From positions 186,001-250,000 of the forward strand of contig JAHJSA010000088.1 in NCBI GenBank assembly GCA_018830645.1: a DNA stretch of 64,000 bases. Reading direction: 5' to 3'. Position numbers and translations under genes: made by a program. Within the stretch, counting starts at the first letter, position 1. Each line of letters starts with the position of its first letter. The notes below the pieces were generated by a model. The model was not told the origin of the DNA. It worked only from the letters and a program-made list of their open reading frames with translations, and made no database searches. Positions 1 to 8,135 of this stretch are shown piece after piece. This DNA comes from Actinomycetota bacterium (GTDB lineage: Bacteria > Actinomycetota > Thermoleophilia > RBG-16-64-13).

Positions 1-144
1 GTGGGCGAACTCCGCAAACGTCTGAGTGTGGGCGTAGCTGGACTGGATCATGCTGAAGACCATCGGGCGGAGCGCGGATCCGCCCGTATCCGGCCGTCCT
101 TCGACCGCGTGAGACTCCGGCTCTTCATGTATTCGGTTCTCCAT
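1..144 (-). CDS. Partial ORF running off the left edge, function unknown
   Basis: An ATG at 144 opens a 48-codon frame that stays open to base 1, so only the N-terminus is visible. The peptide begins MENRIHEEPES and contains the stretch MVFSMIQSSYAHTQTF. It has no signal peptide or recognisable motif. Upstream there is only a weak GGGTGGG purine run as a ribosome site. It lies just downstream of tRNA-Pro in the same orientation. This could be a real gene start or a chance open frame in GC-rich DNA. Confidence 0.35.
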   Translation of the reverse strand, partial: MENRIHEEPESHAVEGRPDTGGSALRPMVFSMIQSSYAHTQTFAEFAH

Positions 145-165
145 GAGACCCACCCAAGTCGTGAG

Positions 166-239
166 TCGGGGCGCCGGGATTTGAACCCGGGACCTCATCG
201 TCCCGAACGATGCGCGCTACCAGGCTGCGCTACGCCCCG
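166..239 (-). tRNA. tRNA-Pro (anticodon CGG)
   Basis: The minus strand folds as a full cloverleaf: acceptor stem CGGGGCG/CGCCCCG, anticodon stem CATCG/CGATG enclosing the loop TTCGGGA (anticodon CGG, proline), and a T arm with GGTTCAAATCC. The discriminator base is A, and the 3' CCA is not encoded because the next bases read C and T. It decodes CCG, a codon expected to be common in this GC-rich genome. It lies directly downstream of addA in the same orientation. Confidence 0.95.
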
Positions 240-251
240 CAGACGCGTATG

Positions 252-2549
252 TTACACCATCGTATCAGGTGGGTCTAAGCAGTCCGGGAGCGAGCGGCAC
301 AACCCACGCCAAGGACACCTTCCACAATGCGCGCCTGCCTCGGTCATCGCGGTGGACGAAGTTCGCTCGATGCTCTCACTGAGCGCGCGGCGCAGGCCCG
401 CGATGTCCCCGCCTGCGAAGGTCCGGACAACGGCCGCACGCGGCGACTCCAGGAACAGGAGCACCACCTCGACCTCCCGAGCTCCGGAGAGAAGGGCCGC
501 GAGTGCATAGAGCCGCACCTGGAGGTCGTACTGGGCCGCGATCTCCGCCACCTCGCGCCCTTCGAGGCTGTTGGTCTTGAAGTCGATGACGATCCAACGA
601 TCGGCCTCCTCCACCACGAGATCCATGAGACCCGTGACAGCGACACCGTCGTGGTCGAACAGGAACTGACGCTCCCGACGTGCCAAGGCATGAGATGCCG
701 TCCGTCGATAGGGAGAATCCCAGAAGGCGGCTGACAACTCGACCGCGCGGGCGGAGGCGGCGGCGTCGAGAGTCATGCCATCATCGCGCACCACCTCCTC
801 GACCTCAGATCGCAGCCGACGCCGGTCGACGGTCGCAAGGGATCCGACTCTCTCCAACACCCTGTGCACGACGATGCCCACGACCCGCGCGCCTGGCACC
901 GCCGCAGCCTCCGCCGGTTCCTCGACGGGTCGAGAGCGACCGCTCTCCCCGTGCCTGAAGTACTCGGGTGGAAGTCGGAGCACCCGCTCAAAATAGTAGG
1001 CCCGAGGGCACTCGGCGGCCCTGCTGAGAAGAGAGAAGCTCACCTGGCGCGGGCGCGGGGTTCCCACCTCGAGGGCGAGCGGCACGGGAGCCGGGGGGGC
1101 AAGCCTCGGCTCCACAGGGGCCTCGGCATCTCGAGCCGTCTCGGCTGTAGCTTCCACCACCATGGAGTACGGAACGAGGACCCCCTCCACCCATATGTCG
1201 AGATGATCGAGAGGGCGCTGGGGGAGCGCCGGCGGCATGTCCGGGCCCATGCCGAGCGCTTCGAGGACATCAGCGAGAGGAGAGCCCCCGGCCACGGGAC
1301 ACCCGGCCTTGGTCGATCCGACGAGGATGAGTCGATGCATAGCCCTCGTGGAGGCGACATAGTAGAGCCGCGCGACCTCATCACGGTCTCGGCTGCGCTC
1401 TTCCAGTTTGCACTCCTCGAACGGACCCAGCGTGATGTGATCGGTCTGGCTGCCGGTGGAAACACCGACGCGTAGAGCCGGGACGCCCGACCTGGCCTTC
1501 AGGAAGGCCCGATCGTGGTCGCGAGGCGCCGTTCCCATGCCGGGTACCACCACTACAGGGAACTCCAACCCCTTGGCCTGATGGATGGTCATCACACGGA
1601 CCACGTCGTCTTCTTCCGACAGGACGTGGGCGCCGCCCTCACGATCACCGGAGATATCGGTGCGAAGAGCGAGGTACTCCAGGAGGCCCCTGAGATCAGG
1701 ACCTTCCACCGATTCGAACTCATCGGCGATCCGCATGAGCTTACGCAGGTTCGCGAATCGCTGCGCCCCCTCGTCCGTTCCAAGCACCACGAGGTCGTAG
1801 TCGAAGGCAATCAGTGCCCCCTCGATGAGGTGCGCCAACCCTGGAGAGCCGAGGCGCGAACGAAGCGCGTTCACGGACGTGACTAGGTGAAGAAGCGCGC
1901 CTCGCGCGCGCGGCGGCACGTGCTCCAGCTCTCCCTTCTCGATCGTCTCCCACAAGAAGCGCTGCCCCTGCCTATCGGCCTGGTCGCGTAGCAGGAGGGC
2001 GACATCGTCGGAAAGCCCAAGAAGAGGAGAGCGCAGGACCGTGGCAAGGGCCGCGTCGTCCCTGGGGTTCAACAGGAGGCGCAGGAGCGCTTTCGTGTCG
2101 GCCACCTCGCTCCGGTCGAAGAAGCCCCGACCTTGCACCACATAACACGGCACCGATGCCGCCCGCAGGGCACGTTCGTACTCATGGACATGGGTGAGCG
2201 CTCGAAGGAGCACGACGACTTCGCGTGGACGGGTGCCTTCGCGAAGGAGGGACGACACTCGGGCCGCCACGACCGAGGCCTCGGCCTCGTGAGGAGAGGG
2301 CGCGGAGCCCGTCTCCGCATCGACGCCGAGGCAGGTGCCGCTGCGGTTGCCGTTGCGGTTGCCGCTGCGGTTGCCGTCTTCGTTGTCGGGGGTGCCCTCG
2401 GAACAGGAGCCGCCTTCCACCGCCACATCCTCCGCGGAAGCGACCACGAGCACACTCACGGCAGCCTGACCCTCGGCGGCACACCTCCCCCCATGACTCG
2501 ACACCGCCGACGGCGCGCCTTCGCCGGCGGCATCATCCGCACCGCCCAT
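252..2549 (-). CDS. addA: AddA-type helicase-nuclease, C-terminal part (downstream of an in-frame TGA)
   Basis: This is the second half of a UvrD/RecB-family helicase with a C-terminal PD-(D/E)XK nuclease, the AddA-like subunit of an exonuclease that processes double-strand breaks for recombination. Visible landmarks are helicase motif V (MTIHQAKGLEFPVVVVP), motif VI (YYVASTRAMHRL), a nuclease core with GLMDL near residue 640 and DFKT near 656-659, and a terminal Cys cluster C742, C745 and C751. It lies in the same frame as the 473-residue ORF upstream and is separated from it by one TGA at 2577-2579. The ATG at 2549 is only the first Met after that stop and has no good ribosome site. Residues 56-72 are a Gly/Asn/Arg repeat not expected in the family. 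It may be translated separately, by readthrough, or be the tail of a broken gene. Confidence 0.85.
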   Translation of the reverse strand: MGGADDAAGEGAPSAVSSHGGRCAAEGQAAVSVLVVASAEDVAVEGGSCSEGTPDNEDGNRSGNRNGNRSGTCLGVDAETGSAPSPHEAEASVVAARVSSLLREGTRPREVVVLLRALTHVHEYERALRAASVPCYVVQGRGFFDRSEVADTKALLRLLLNPRDDAALATVLRSPLLGLSDDVALLLRDQADRQGQRFLWETIEKGELEHVPPRARGALLHLVTSVNALRSRLGSPGLAHLIEGALIAFDYDLVVLGTDEGAQRFANLRKLMRIADEFESVEGPDLRGLLEYLALRTDISGDREGGAHVLSEEDDVVRVMTIHQAKGLEFPVVVVPGMGTAPRDHDRAFLKARSGVPALRVGVSTGSQTDHITLGPFEECKLEERSRDRDEVARLYYVASTRAMHRLILVGSTKAGCPVAGGSPLADVLEALGMGPDMPPALPQRPLDHLDIWVEGVLVPYSMVVEATAETARDAEAPVEPRLAPPAPVPLALEVGTPRPRQVSFSLLSRAAECPRAYYFERVLRLPPEYFRHGESGRSRPVEEPAEAAAVPGARVVGIVVHRVLERVGSLATVDRRRLRSEVEEVVRDDGMTLDAAASARAVELSAAFWDSPYRRTASHALARRERQFLFDHDGVAVTGLMDLVVEEADRWIVIDFKTNSLEGREVAEIAAQYDLQVRLYALAALLSGAREVEVVLLFLESPRAAVVRTFAGGDIAGLRRALSESIERTSSTAMTEAGAHCGRCPWRGLCRSLPDCLDPPDTMV

Positions 2550-2576
2550 TACCTTCAGCGAGACCGGGGCGGGAGG

Positions 2577-3998
2577 TCATCCTGTTGGGAAAGCCTCCTC
2601 GGTGGAGACGACCTTCGGGAAGTCGGAGCCTAACAGGTGCTCGTGCCCGAAGATGGAGTTCAAAGCGTCGATGAGGGGCTTCCTGCTGCGGAAGTTCACC
2701 GAGAGGGAGCTCACCTCGACGTCGGAGTCGGTGCGGGCCTCGAAACCATCCTGCAGTTCGCGGAACACCCGTACGTCGGCTCCACGGAACCCGTAGATGC
2801 TCTGGTACGGATCTCCCACCGTAAGCGTGCCGCCGACGCCCAGACGGTCCAGCAGCTCGCACTGGAGCCGATTGGTGTCCTGGAACTCATCCACCATGAG
2901 CCACGAGCGGGCCGGGAAGGGTGCCCTTCCAGTGCGCAACACACGAAGGGTCAGAGCTTCCAGGTCGGCGAAGTCCAGCGCGCTTCGAGCGGACTTCAGC
3001 GCCCCATACTCCTGGTCGAATCGAACGAGCAGTCGTTGGGCGATGCCCCATACGTCGAGCAAGTAGTGCGCGCCGAGCAGGGATCGGAAGTCCCTCATGG
3101 CCGCCTTCAGATCCTCGAACAAGGGCTTGGTCTTGCCCACCGCGAGACTCGGCATGAGCGACGACACGATCTCCAGGTCACGCCATGTCGCCCCGGCCGA
3201 GGGCAGCCACTCGCGGCAGGCCGTGACGCGCTCCAAGTTCTTCTCGGCTGTGGCCGTCAGCTTGGCCCCCTGCAACCGGGCTAGGAGATCGTCGAGAGCT
3301 CGCTCGAGGGACTCTCGGCCGGACTGCACCTCGAGCGGCCGCGGCGGTGGGGTCAGACCCGGACCGGCATCCCCCCACACGCCTTCTTGGCGCAGCTGGT
3401 GGTAGAGCCGGGGGACGTCCCGCCTCAGTCGGTGCCCATGACGTGAGAGACATGCGAGCTCGGCTGAGGTGGCAGCGAGCACGACTTCGTCCCATGCGAC
3501 CCTACCCGCCTCGTGCTCCAGCACGGCCGCCTGTTCCTCGTCCAGAACCACGAAGTGAGGATCGACGCCGGCGGCCAACGCCTCCGAGCGGATGATGCGC
3601 GAGCACAGCGAGTGGATCGTACCGATGGGTGCAGACTCCACGTGCCCCACCAGATCAGCGTGGCCTTCCCGAAGCAGCGCTTCTCTGACCCGGTGCTTGA
3701 TCTCCCCGGCCGCCCTACGGGTGAAAGTCACCATGGGCACGTGCGCCGGGGAGAGCCCATCGAGGCCGACGGCGCGGAGGTACCGAGCCACCAGCAATGA
3801 TGTCTTCCCACTGCCGGCGGCCGCGGAGACGAACACGCGCGAGGCCCGGGAGCCCACGATCGTGCGCTGTTCCGGCGTGAGCTCGCGCACCGACTTCTCC
3901 AGGCCACCGGAGGAAGGAGCTGTTGCATCCTTCAGCGCCACGACACCGCCCGCTTCGGGACCCGGCACAGGGGCCCCAAGTCGCAGTAGGGGGGGCAT
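2577..3998 (-). CDS. addA: AddA-type helicase, N-terminal part (ends at a premature TGA)
   Basis: This is the N-terminal ATPase half of the same AddA-like protein. It carries Walker A (AGSGKT at about residues 61-66), motif Ia (TFTRRAAGEIKHRV), a Walker B/DExx box (LMVDEFQDTNR), motif III (VGDPYQSIYGFRGA) and motif IV (SVNFRSRKPL). It stops after ...EEAFPTG at a TGA, although the same frame continues for 765 codons with the missing motifs V and VI and the nuclease. It overlaps the end of addB by up to 67 bases. A start at the GTG at 3941 would reduce the overlap to about 10 bases and is equally plausible. On its own this half could bind ATP but would lack the motif VI arginine finger and the nuclease. 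Confidence 0.85.
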   Translation of the reverse strand: MPPLLRLGAPVPGPEAGGVVALKDATAPSSGGLEKSVRELTPEQRTIVGSRASRVFVSAAAGSGKTSLLVARYLRAVGLDGLSPAHVPMVTFTRRAAGEIKHRVREALLREGHADLVGHVESAPIGTIHSLCSRIIRSEALAAGVDPHFVVLDEEQAAVLEHEAGRVAWDEVVLAATSAELACLSRHGHRLRRDVPRLYHQLRQEGVWGDAGPGLTPPPRPLEVQSGRESLERALDDLLARLQGAKLTATAEKNLERVTACREWLPSAGATWRDLEIVSSLMPSLAVGKTKPLFEDLKAAMRDFRSLLGAHYLLDVWGIAQRLLVRFDQEYGALKSARSALDFADLEALTLRVLRTGRAPFPARSWLMVDEFQDTNRLQCELLDRLGVGGTLTVGDPYQSIYGFRGADVRVFRELQDGFEARTDSDVEVSSLSVNFRSRKPLIDALNSIFGHEHLLGSDFPKVVSTEEAFPTG

Positions 3999-6900
3999 TC
4001 GCGCAGAGGCTCGCCCGGGATATCGCCGGCGCGCATGCCCTCGGCCGCCTTCCTGGCCTCCGCGAGCGCCGACTCGATCTGCGCCTCGAAGGTCTCGCAG
4101 TCGACCCTCGCCGTGCGCGGGAACCAGGCGCCCGACATGCCGGACTCAGCCTCCAAGACCATACCGGCCGGTTTCCCCGCACCCATGGCGAAGTAGGCGC
4201 CGCCGGCTACGCCGATCTCCGGCAGAGCGGCCCTGACCGCCGCCATGTAGAGCGGCACCTGCAGCAGCCCTCTCTTCACGAGATCCGGCCCCCCCACGTC
4301 CGAGCCGTACTTGTAGTCGATCACGATCGCGGGGCCCGCGGGACCGAGCAGGTCGATGCGATCGACACGGCCGGTGAGCCGCACACCCCCCAGGTCGACG
4401 TCACCGCCTGGCAGCGACCACTCCGATTCGTAGAGCAGCGCCTCGCTGCCCGACCCGGCGTCGAACTCCAAGAGCGAGCGCACCCGCTGCAGCACGTCGC
4501 TCCCCATCAGTCGGAGTTCCGCCTCAGGCCACCTGCCGCGCATCTGCGCCACTTCTTCACGAAGGCTCTCGTCGGCCTTCTCCATCGCCCACGTCAGGAG
4601 CGAGGGGACCAGCCGCCTCTCGCCACGCTCACGGAGCGTGGAATACACGACGCTGAGCACGCTGTGGGCGATCCGGCCCCGATGCAGGCCGCCGAGGGTC
4701 TCCTCGATTGCCTCAAGGCCCACGACTCTTTCCGCGTACCAGCGGAACGGACAGTGCAGGTAGCTCTCGAGCTCCGTAGCACCGAAGACCTCTCTCTCGG
4801 CAAGGCGGGCGAGAACCGCCGGCTCGACGAGTCGGACGGGGCGACAGTCCCACGATGGAAGGCGCCGGACTCGCTCGGCGAGGTGTTCCTCCCGGGGTGA
4901 GAGTCGCGTGCGCGCGCACGCTCTCAGGTGCTCTCGCACCGAAGGAGCGTCACCGAGAGGATGGGTGATGTCGTCGAGTCTACGGTGTCGCGCAACGCCA
5001 AGGCCGGGCAGCAACCGCCGAGCCTCGTTCCAATAGGGTGACGTCGTGACCTCGGACCCGTCGTCCTCGGTGTCGCGCGCGCTCAAGTAGAGGAGTTGCC
5101 ACGGCCTCGAAAGAGCCAGCGCGAACAACGAGGCGTCGTCTGACTCAGGAGCGGCCTCGAGCACAGGCGAGCCGAACGCGTCGTTCAAGCCCCGACGGTC
5201 GCCAGGCGAGAGCAGGGACGACAGCTCCTCCACTCCGGGAAACTCACCGTCGGCCAGACCGGCTACGAACACCACATGGAAACGGCGGGCCCGTGCCCTC
5301 CGCACGCTCATGATCCTGACCACCCCGGACTCGTCTCCCCTCCCCAGGGAGACGGGGAGCCCGGCGATGAGCGAGAGCCGGCTCTCCAGATAGGCTCCGG
5401 GTCGATCCTCTTCGCGCGGAGTCGTGAGATGGCTCGAGGACGCAGTCGAGTAGGGAGGCTCTTCGAGCGCCACCCGGAGCGCGCGCAGCGCGGCCGCATC
5501 TTCTTCCAGCCCCGACGAACCCGGGGGACGACTCCCCAGCGCCGTGACGAGCATGGCGGCTGCCAACTCGACAAGGCCCGTGCCGCGGAAGTGCGCGGGT
5601 GCCCCATCCAGCCCGGCCGCGGCGTCACGCGCGAGAGCGAGGGCTCCGGGCATCTCTCGTTCGACCATCGTCAAGGCTCCCGCTCCCCGGTAGGCCCCGC
5701 TTGCGTGCAACTGCACCTCGAGGTGGTCCACAGACGAGTGGTGCGCAGGGTGATACGGGCTCCGCAGATAGTCGAGCACGTAGTCGGCCCGATCGTGGGC
5801 GGCGCCACGCACGGCCCGCAGCAAGATGTGACCAAGACCAGTGGCCCCGAAAAGCTCTGCACCATCGACGGCAAACGGTATGCCATACGCCGCGAAGACT
5901 GTGCGGGCCGCCCTTTGCCACGAGCCGACCCGTCGTACGAGCACGGCGATGTCGTCGGGCCGGACGCCCGACCGGAGCAACGAGACGACCTCGGCCGCCA
6001 CCAGCTCCAACTCGTTCCTACGCCCTGAGGAGAGCAAGAAGCGCACGCCTTCGACCGGCGGAGCGTTCGAGACGACGGCCTCGTCCTCTGACGAGGCCGC
6101 GGTGGCCTCGACCCACGACTGCGCTCCATCGACCAAGAAGGACTTCTCGAGATGGGCGACCCGGGGAGACGAGAACACGAACTCCTGCCGGCTCAACTCC
6201 ACGACCTCTTGGGCCGAACCCCGCAGGCGCTCGAACTCCAGCAGACCCTCGACCCTCGTCCGACGCGAAAGATCATGCACGAGGGCGACCGTCACCGGCA
6301 CGACACCCGCCAGGTCGAGCACGAGAGAACGCTGCGCTCGCGTGAACGACGTGAACCCATAGAAGGCGAGTGGCCGGCTCCAGCCGGCGACGGCCTGCCG
6401 CGCGTCGCGCTGGGCGCCGTGGCGATCCACCAGCCCCCAGACGGACAGGACGCGATGGAACTCCCCGACCAGGCCGGCCAGGTCGCGGGCGGTCGCACCG
6501 CCGCCTCGGCCTGCCCAGCGACCGAGCGCGGCGAGCACGACTTCCGGCGTCTCCCCCGTCTCCCCGAGTTCGTCGAGAACATCGATGAGCGCCTGCGCCG
6601 CTCCCGGGCGGGCTGCGATGTCACGTAGGGGGCCCACAAGCTCCCCGGCGAGCAACTCCCGGGCAAGCAGACTCAGCCGCAACCCGCCCAGCACGCCCGG
6701 CGCCCCGAGCGGCCTCAGCTCCGCAATGAGACCCTCCATCGTGGTGACGGGACGTTCGTCGTAGACCACTCCCGCCCTCTGCAACAACTCCGACGTAACA
6801 TCGGTCACATCGGGCAAGGTCGGTGCGACGATCAGGGGGCGCTCAGGGCGGCGCTCGATCCAACGATCGAGTACGTAACCGAGCTTCCCGGCATTCGGCG

Positions 6901-7006
6901 GACCGATGACCAACGTGAGGCCGGCGCTCCCCTTGGGCAGGCGGGCATCGCGGCCGCCACGGCGACCATCTCGTGCGCTGTCGATATGAGCCGGCTCGTA
7001 GGGCAT
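3932..7006 (-). CDS. addB: AddB-type PD-(D/E)XK nuclease / inactivated helicase subunit
   Basis: This 1024-residue protein is the partner of AddA. The N-terminus has a degenerate P-loop (GPPNAGKL at residues 35-42, with Leu where Ser or Thr is expected), consistent with an AddB-like non-motor subunit. Helicase-like motifs follow (LVRRVGSWQRAAR; IMSVRRARARRFHVVFVAGL). The C-terminal nuclease has GRVDRID and VIDYKYG. An iron-sulfur-type cysteine set is formed by the Cys in ESYLHCPFRWYAERV and by C1004, C1008 and C1014. The ATG lies 10 bases after a TACAAT -10 element, so the mRNA would be nearly leaderless. It is first in the addB-addA operon and divergent from pafBC. Confidence 0.88.
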   Translation of the reverse strand: MPYEPAHIDSARDGRRGGRDARLPKGSAGLTLVIGPPNAGKLGYVLDRWIERRPERPLIVAPTLPDVTDVTSELLQRAGVVYDERPVTTMEGLIAELRPLGAPGVLGGLRLSLLARELLAGELVGPLRDIAARPGAAQALIDVLDELGETGETPEVVLAALGRWAGRGGGATARDLAGLVGEFHRVLSVWGLVDRHGAQRDARQAVAGWSRPLAFYGFTSFTRAQRSLVLDLAGVVPVTVALVHDLSRRTRVEGLLEFERLRGSAQEVVELSRQEFVFSSPRVAHLEKSFLVDGAQSWVEATAASSEDEAVVSNAPPVEGVRFLLSSGRRNELELVAAEVVSLLRSGVRPDDIAVLVRRVGSWQRAARTVFAAYGIPFAVDGAELFGATGLGHILLRAVRGAAHDRADYVLDYLRSPYHPAHHSSVDHLEVQLHASGAYRGAGALTMVEREMPGALALARDAAAGLDGAPAHFRGTGLVELAAAMLVTALGSRPPGSSGLEEDAAALRALRVALEEPPYSTASSSHLTTPREEDRPGAYLESRLSLIAGLPVSLGRGDESGVVRIMSVRRARARRFHVVFVAGLADGEFPGVEELSSLLSPGDRRGLNDAFGSPVLEAAPESDDASLFALALSRPWQLLYLSARDTEDDGSEVTTSPYWNEARRLLPGLGVARHRRLDDITHPLGDAPSVREHLRACARTRLSPREEHLAERVRRLPSWDCRPVRLVEPAVLARLAEREVFGATELESYLHCPFRWYAERVVGLEAIEETLGGLHRGRIAHSVLSVVYSTLRERGERRLVPSLLTWAMEKADESLREEVAQMRGRWPEAELRLMGSDVLQRVRSLLEFDAGSGSEALLYESEWSLPGGDVDLGGVRLTGRVDRIDLLGPAGPAIVIDYKYGSDVGGPDLVKRGLLQVPLYMAAVRAALPEIGVAGGAYFAMGAGKPAGMVLEAESGMSGAWFPRTARVDCETFEAQIESALAEARKAAEGMRAGDIPGEPLRECPPYCDLGPLCRVPKRAVSWR

Positions 7007-7016
7007 CTCGCCACGG

Positions 7017-7039
7017 ATTGTAGCCTACGCCACGGACAG
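7017..7039 (-). promoter_or_regulatory. PafBC-dependent (RecA-NDp-like) promoter of addB
   Basis: On the minus strand the spacer between addB and pafB reads CTGTCCGTG, exactly 8 bases, then TACAAT, then 10 bases to the addB ATG. The published RecA-NDp motif of actinobacteria (bound by PafBC) is TTGTCRGTG-N8-TAnnnT. The match keeps the spacing, the TAnnnT and seven of the nine upstream positions; the mismatches are the first T and the R. The gene divergent from it encodes PafB. That PafBC acts here is inferred. Confidence 0.7.
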
Positions 7040-7106
7040 ACCGGCCCACCCCGCCCCTCGTCAACGAGGCGCTGCCTGAACGATGGTCGAAGCAGGAGGC
7101 GTGTTG

Positions 7107-7112
7107 TACTCT
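7107..7112 (+). promoter_or_regulatory. Candidate -10 element for pafBC, giving a leaderless mRNA
   Basis: TACTCT lies 6 bases before the ATG at 7119, so transcription would start at or next to the start codon. No clear -35 hexamer is seen. The GGAGG at 7095-7099 is too far from this ATG to serve as its ribosome site. Confidence 0.4.
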
Positions 7113-7118
7113 ACCAAC

Positions 7119-8135
7119 ATGCCCCGTGACGACGACAAACTCGTGCGCCAGCTCTCCCTGGTCTCCTTCCTACTCACCCAGCGGCGCCCCGTCACCGCGC
7201 GGCACGTGCACGACTGCGTCGAAGGATACGCTCAGATGTCGGACACCACCTTCGTGCGGCGATTCTACGACGACCGAGCCGACCTGCTACAGGGGGGCAT
7301 CCGGGTGGAAGCCGCGGAGGACGAAGACGGCGAGAGCTACTTCCTACCCGACGAGAACTACCGTCTGCCCGATCTCGAGCTTCAAGCGGAAGAGCTGCGC
7401 GCTCTGGCCGTGGCCCTGACTCTGCTCGAGGGCCGCTTCGCCTACGCCCGGCCACTGCGCCTCGCCCTCGTGAACCTCACTCACGGCCATCCAGACCCGA
7501 GTTCGGTCGAGATGGAGCGGGTCGCGGTCAGCCTCGAGCCGGACGAGGAGGCCCGTACCTCCGGCCAGGCCCTAGCCCGCCTCGACGATGCCATCGCCCG
7601 CGGCAAGACGGTGCGATTCGCCTACCGCACCAGCACGTCCGACCACACGCACGAGCGGACCCTCGACCCCTACAGCCTGTTCCGCACGGGCGGCCACTGG
7701 TACGCAGCCGGGCTCGACCACGACCGTCAAGCGGTGCGCACGTTCCGCCTCAGCCGCATCTCGGGTGCGGTGCGGTTCTCGACGAAGCGCCCACGCGACT
7801 TCTCACCGCCCCCTGAGCTGGATCTTTCGGAGTTCCGGCTACGCCCCCCTTGGCAGTTGGGAGACATCGCCGGCGAGGCGACGATCCGGGTGGACGACGA
7901 ACTGGCCTGGTGGGTCACCCGCACGTATCCCGACGTAGAGACGCTGCCCGAGGTCGCTCCCGCGGGGGACTCCCAGGACGTCGCCTCCACGGTGTTCCGC
8001 ACCACGTACGCCGACGCCGACGCGCTGATCACGTGGGTCTTGGGCATGGGGCGCCGCGCCGAGCTCCTGGAGCCGCCGCACCTCAGGGAGGCAGTGGCTA
8101 TGAAGCTGCGGCGTCTGGAGGACGCCCATGTCTAA
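7119..8135 (+). CDS. pafB: WYL-domain transcriptional regulator, PafB-like
   Basis: This cytoplasmic regulator has an N-terminal helix-turn-helix segment (KLVRQLSLVSFLLTQRRPVTARHV) and a WYL-type sensor (around RFAYRTSTSDHTHERTLDPYSLFRTGGHWYAAGLD). That core has the usual Arg-rich strand and the ..HWYAAG.. form. Family knowledge: PafB with PafC activates LexA-independent DNA-damage genes in actinobacteria. The start was chosen at the ATG in MPRDDDK, which leaves a normal 8-residue lead before the HTH; the frame is open back to 7083. It overlaps pafC by 8 bases. No Pup-proteasome genes are in the window, so the assignment rests on the tandem WYL pair and the divergent addAB genes. Confidence 0.82.
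   Translation: MPRDDDKLVRQLSLVSFLLTQRRPVTARHVHDCVEGYAQMSDTTFVRRFYDDRADLLQGGIRVEAAEDEDGESYFLPDENYRLPDLELQAEELRALAVALTLLEGRFAYARPLRLALVNLTHGHPDPSSVEMERVAVSLEPDEEARTSGQALARLDDAIARGKTVRFAYRTSTSDHTHERTLDPYSLFRTGGHWYAAGLDHDRQAVRTFRLSRISGAVRFSTKRPRDFSPPPELDLSEFRLRPPWQLGDIAGEATIRVDDELAWWVTRTYPDVETLPEVAPAGDSQDVASTVFRTTYADADALITWVLGMGRRAELLEPPHLREAVAMKLRRLEDAHV

Noticed and set aside
1-510. Plus-strand ORF of 169 codons over tRNA-Pro
   Set aside because: It overlaps the tRNA and the addA end on the other strand; its composition is that of a shadow frame.
2577-2579. Selenocysteine at the addA TGA
   Set aside because: No AddA-like protein is known to use selenocysteine, the site is not in an active centre, and no convincing SECIS-like hairpin was identified.
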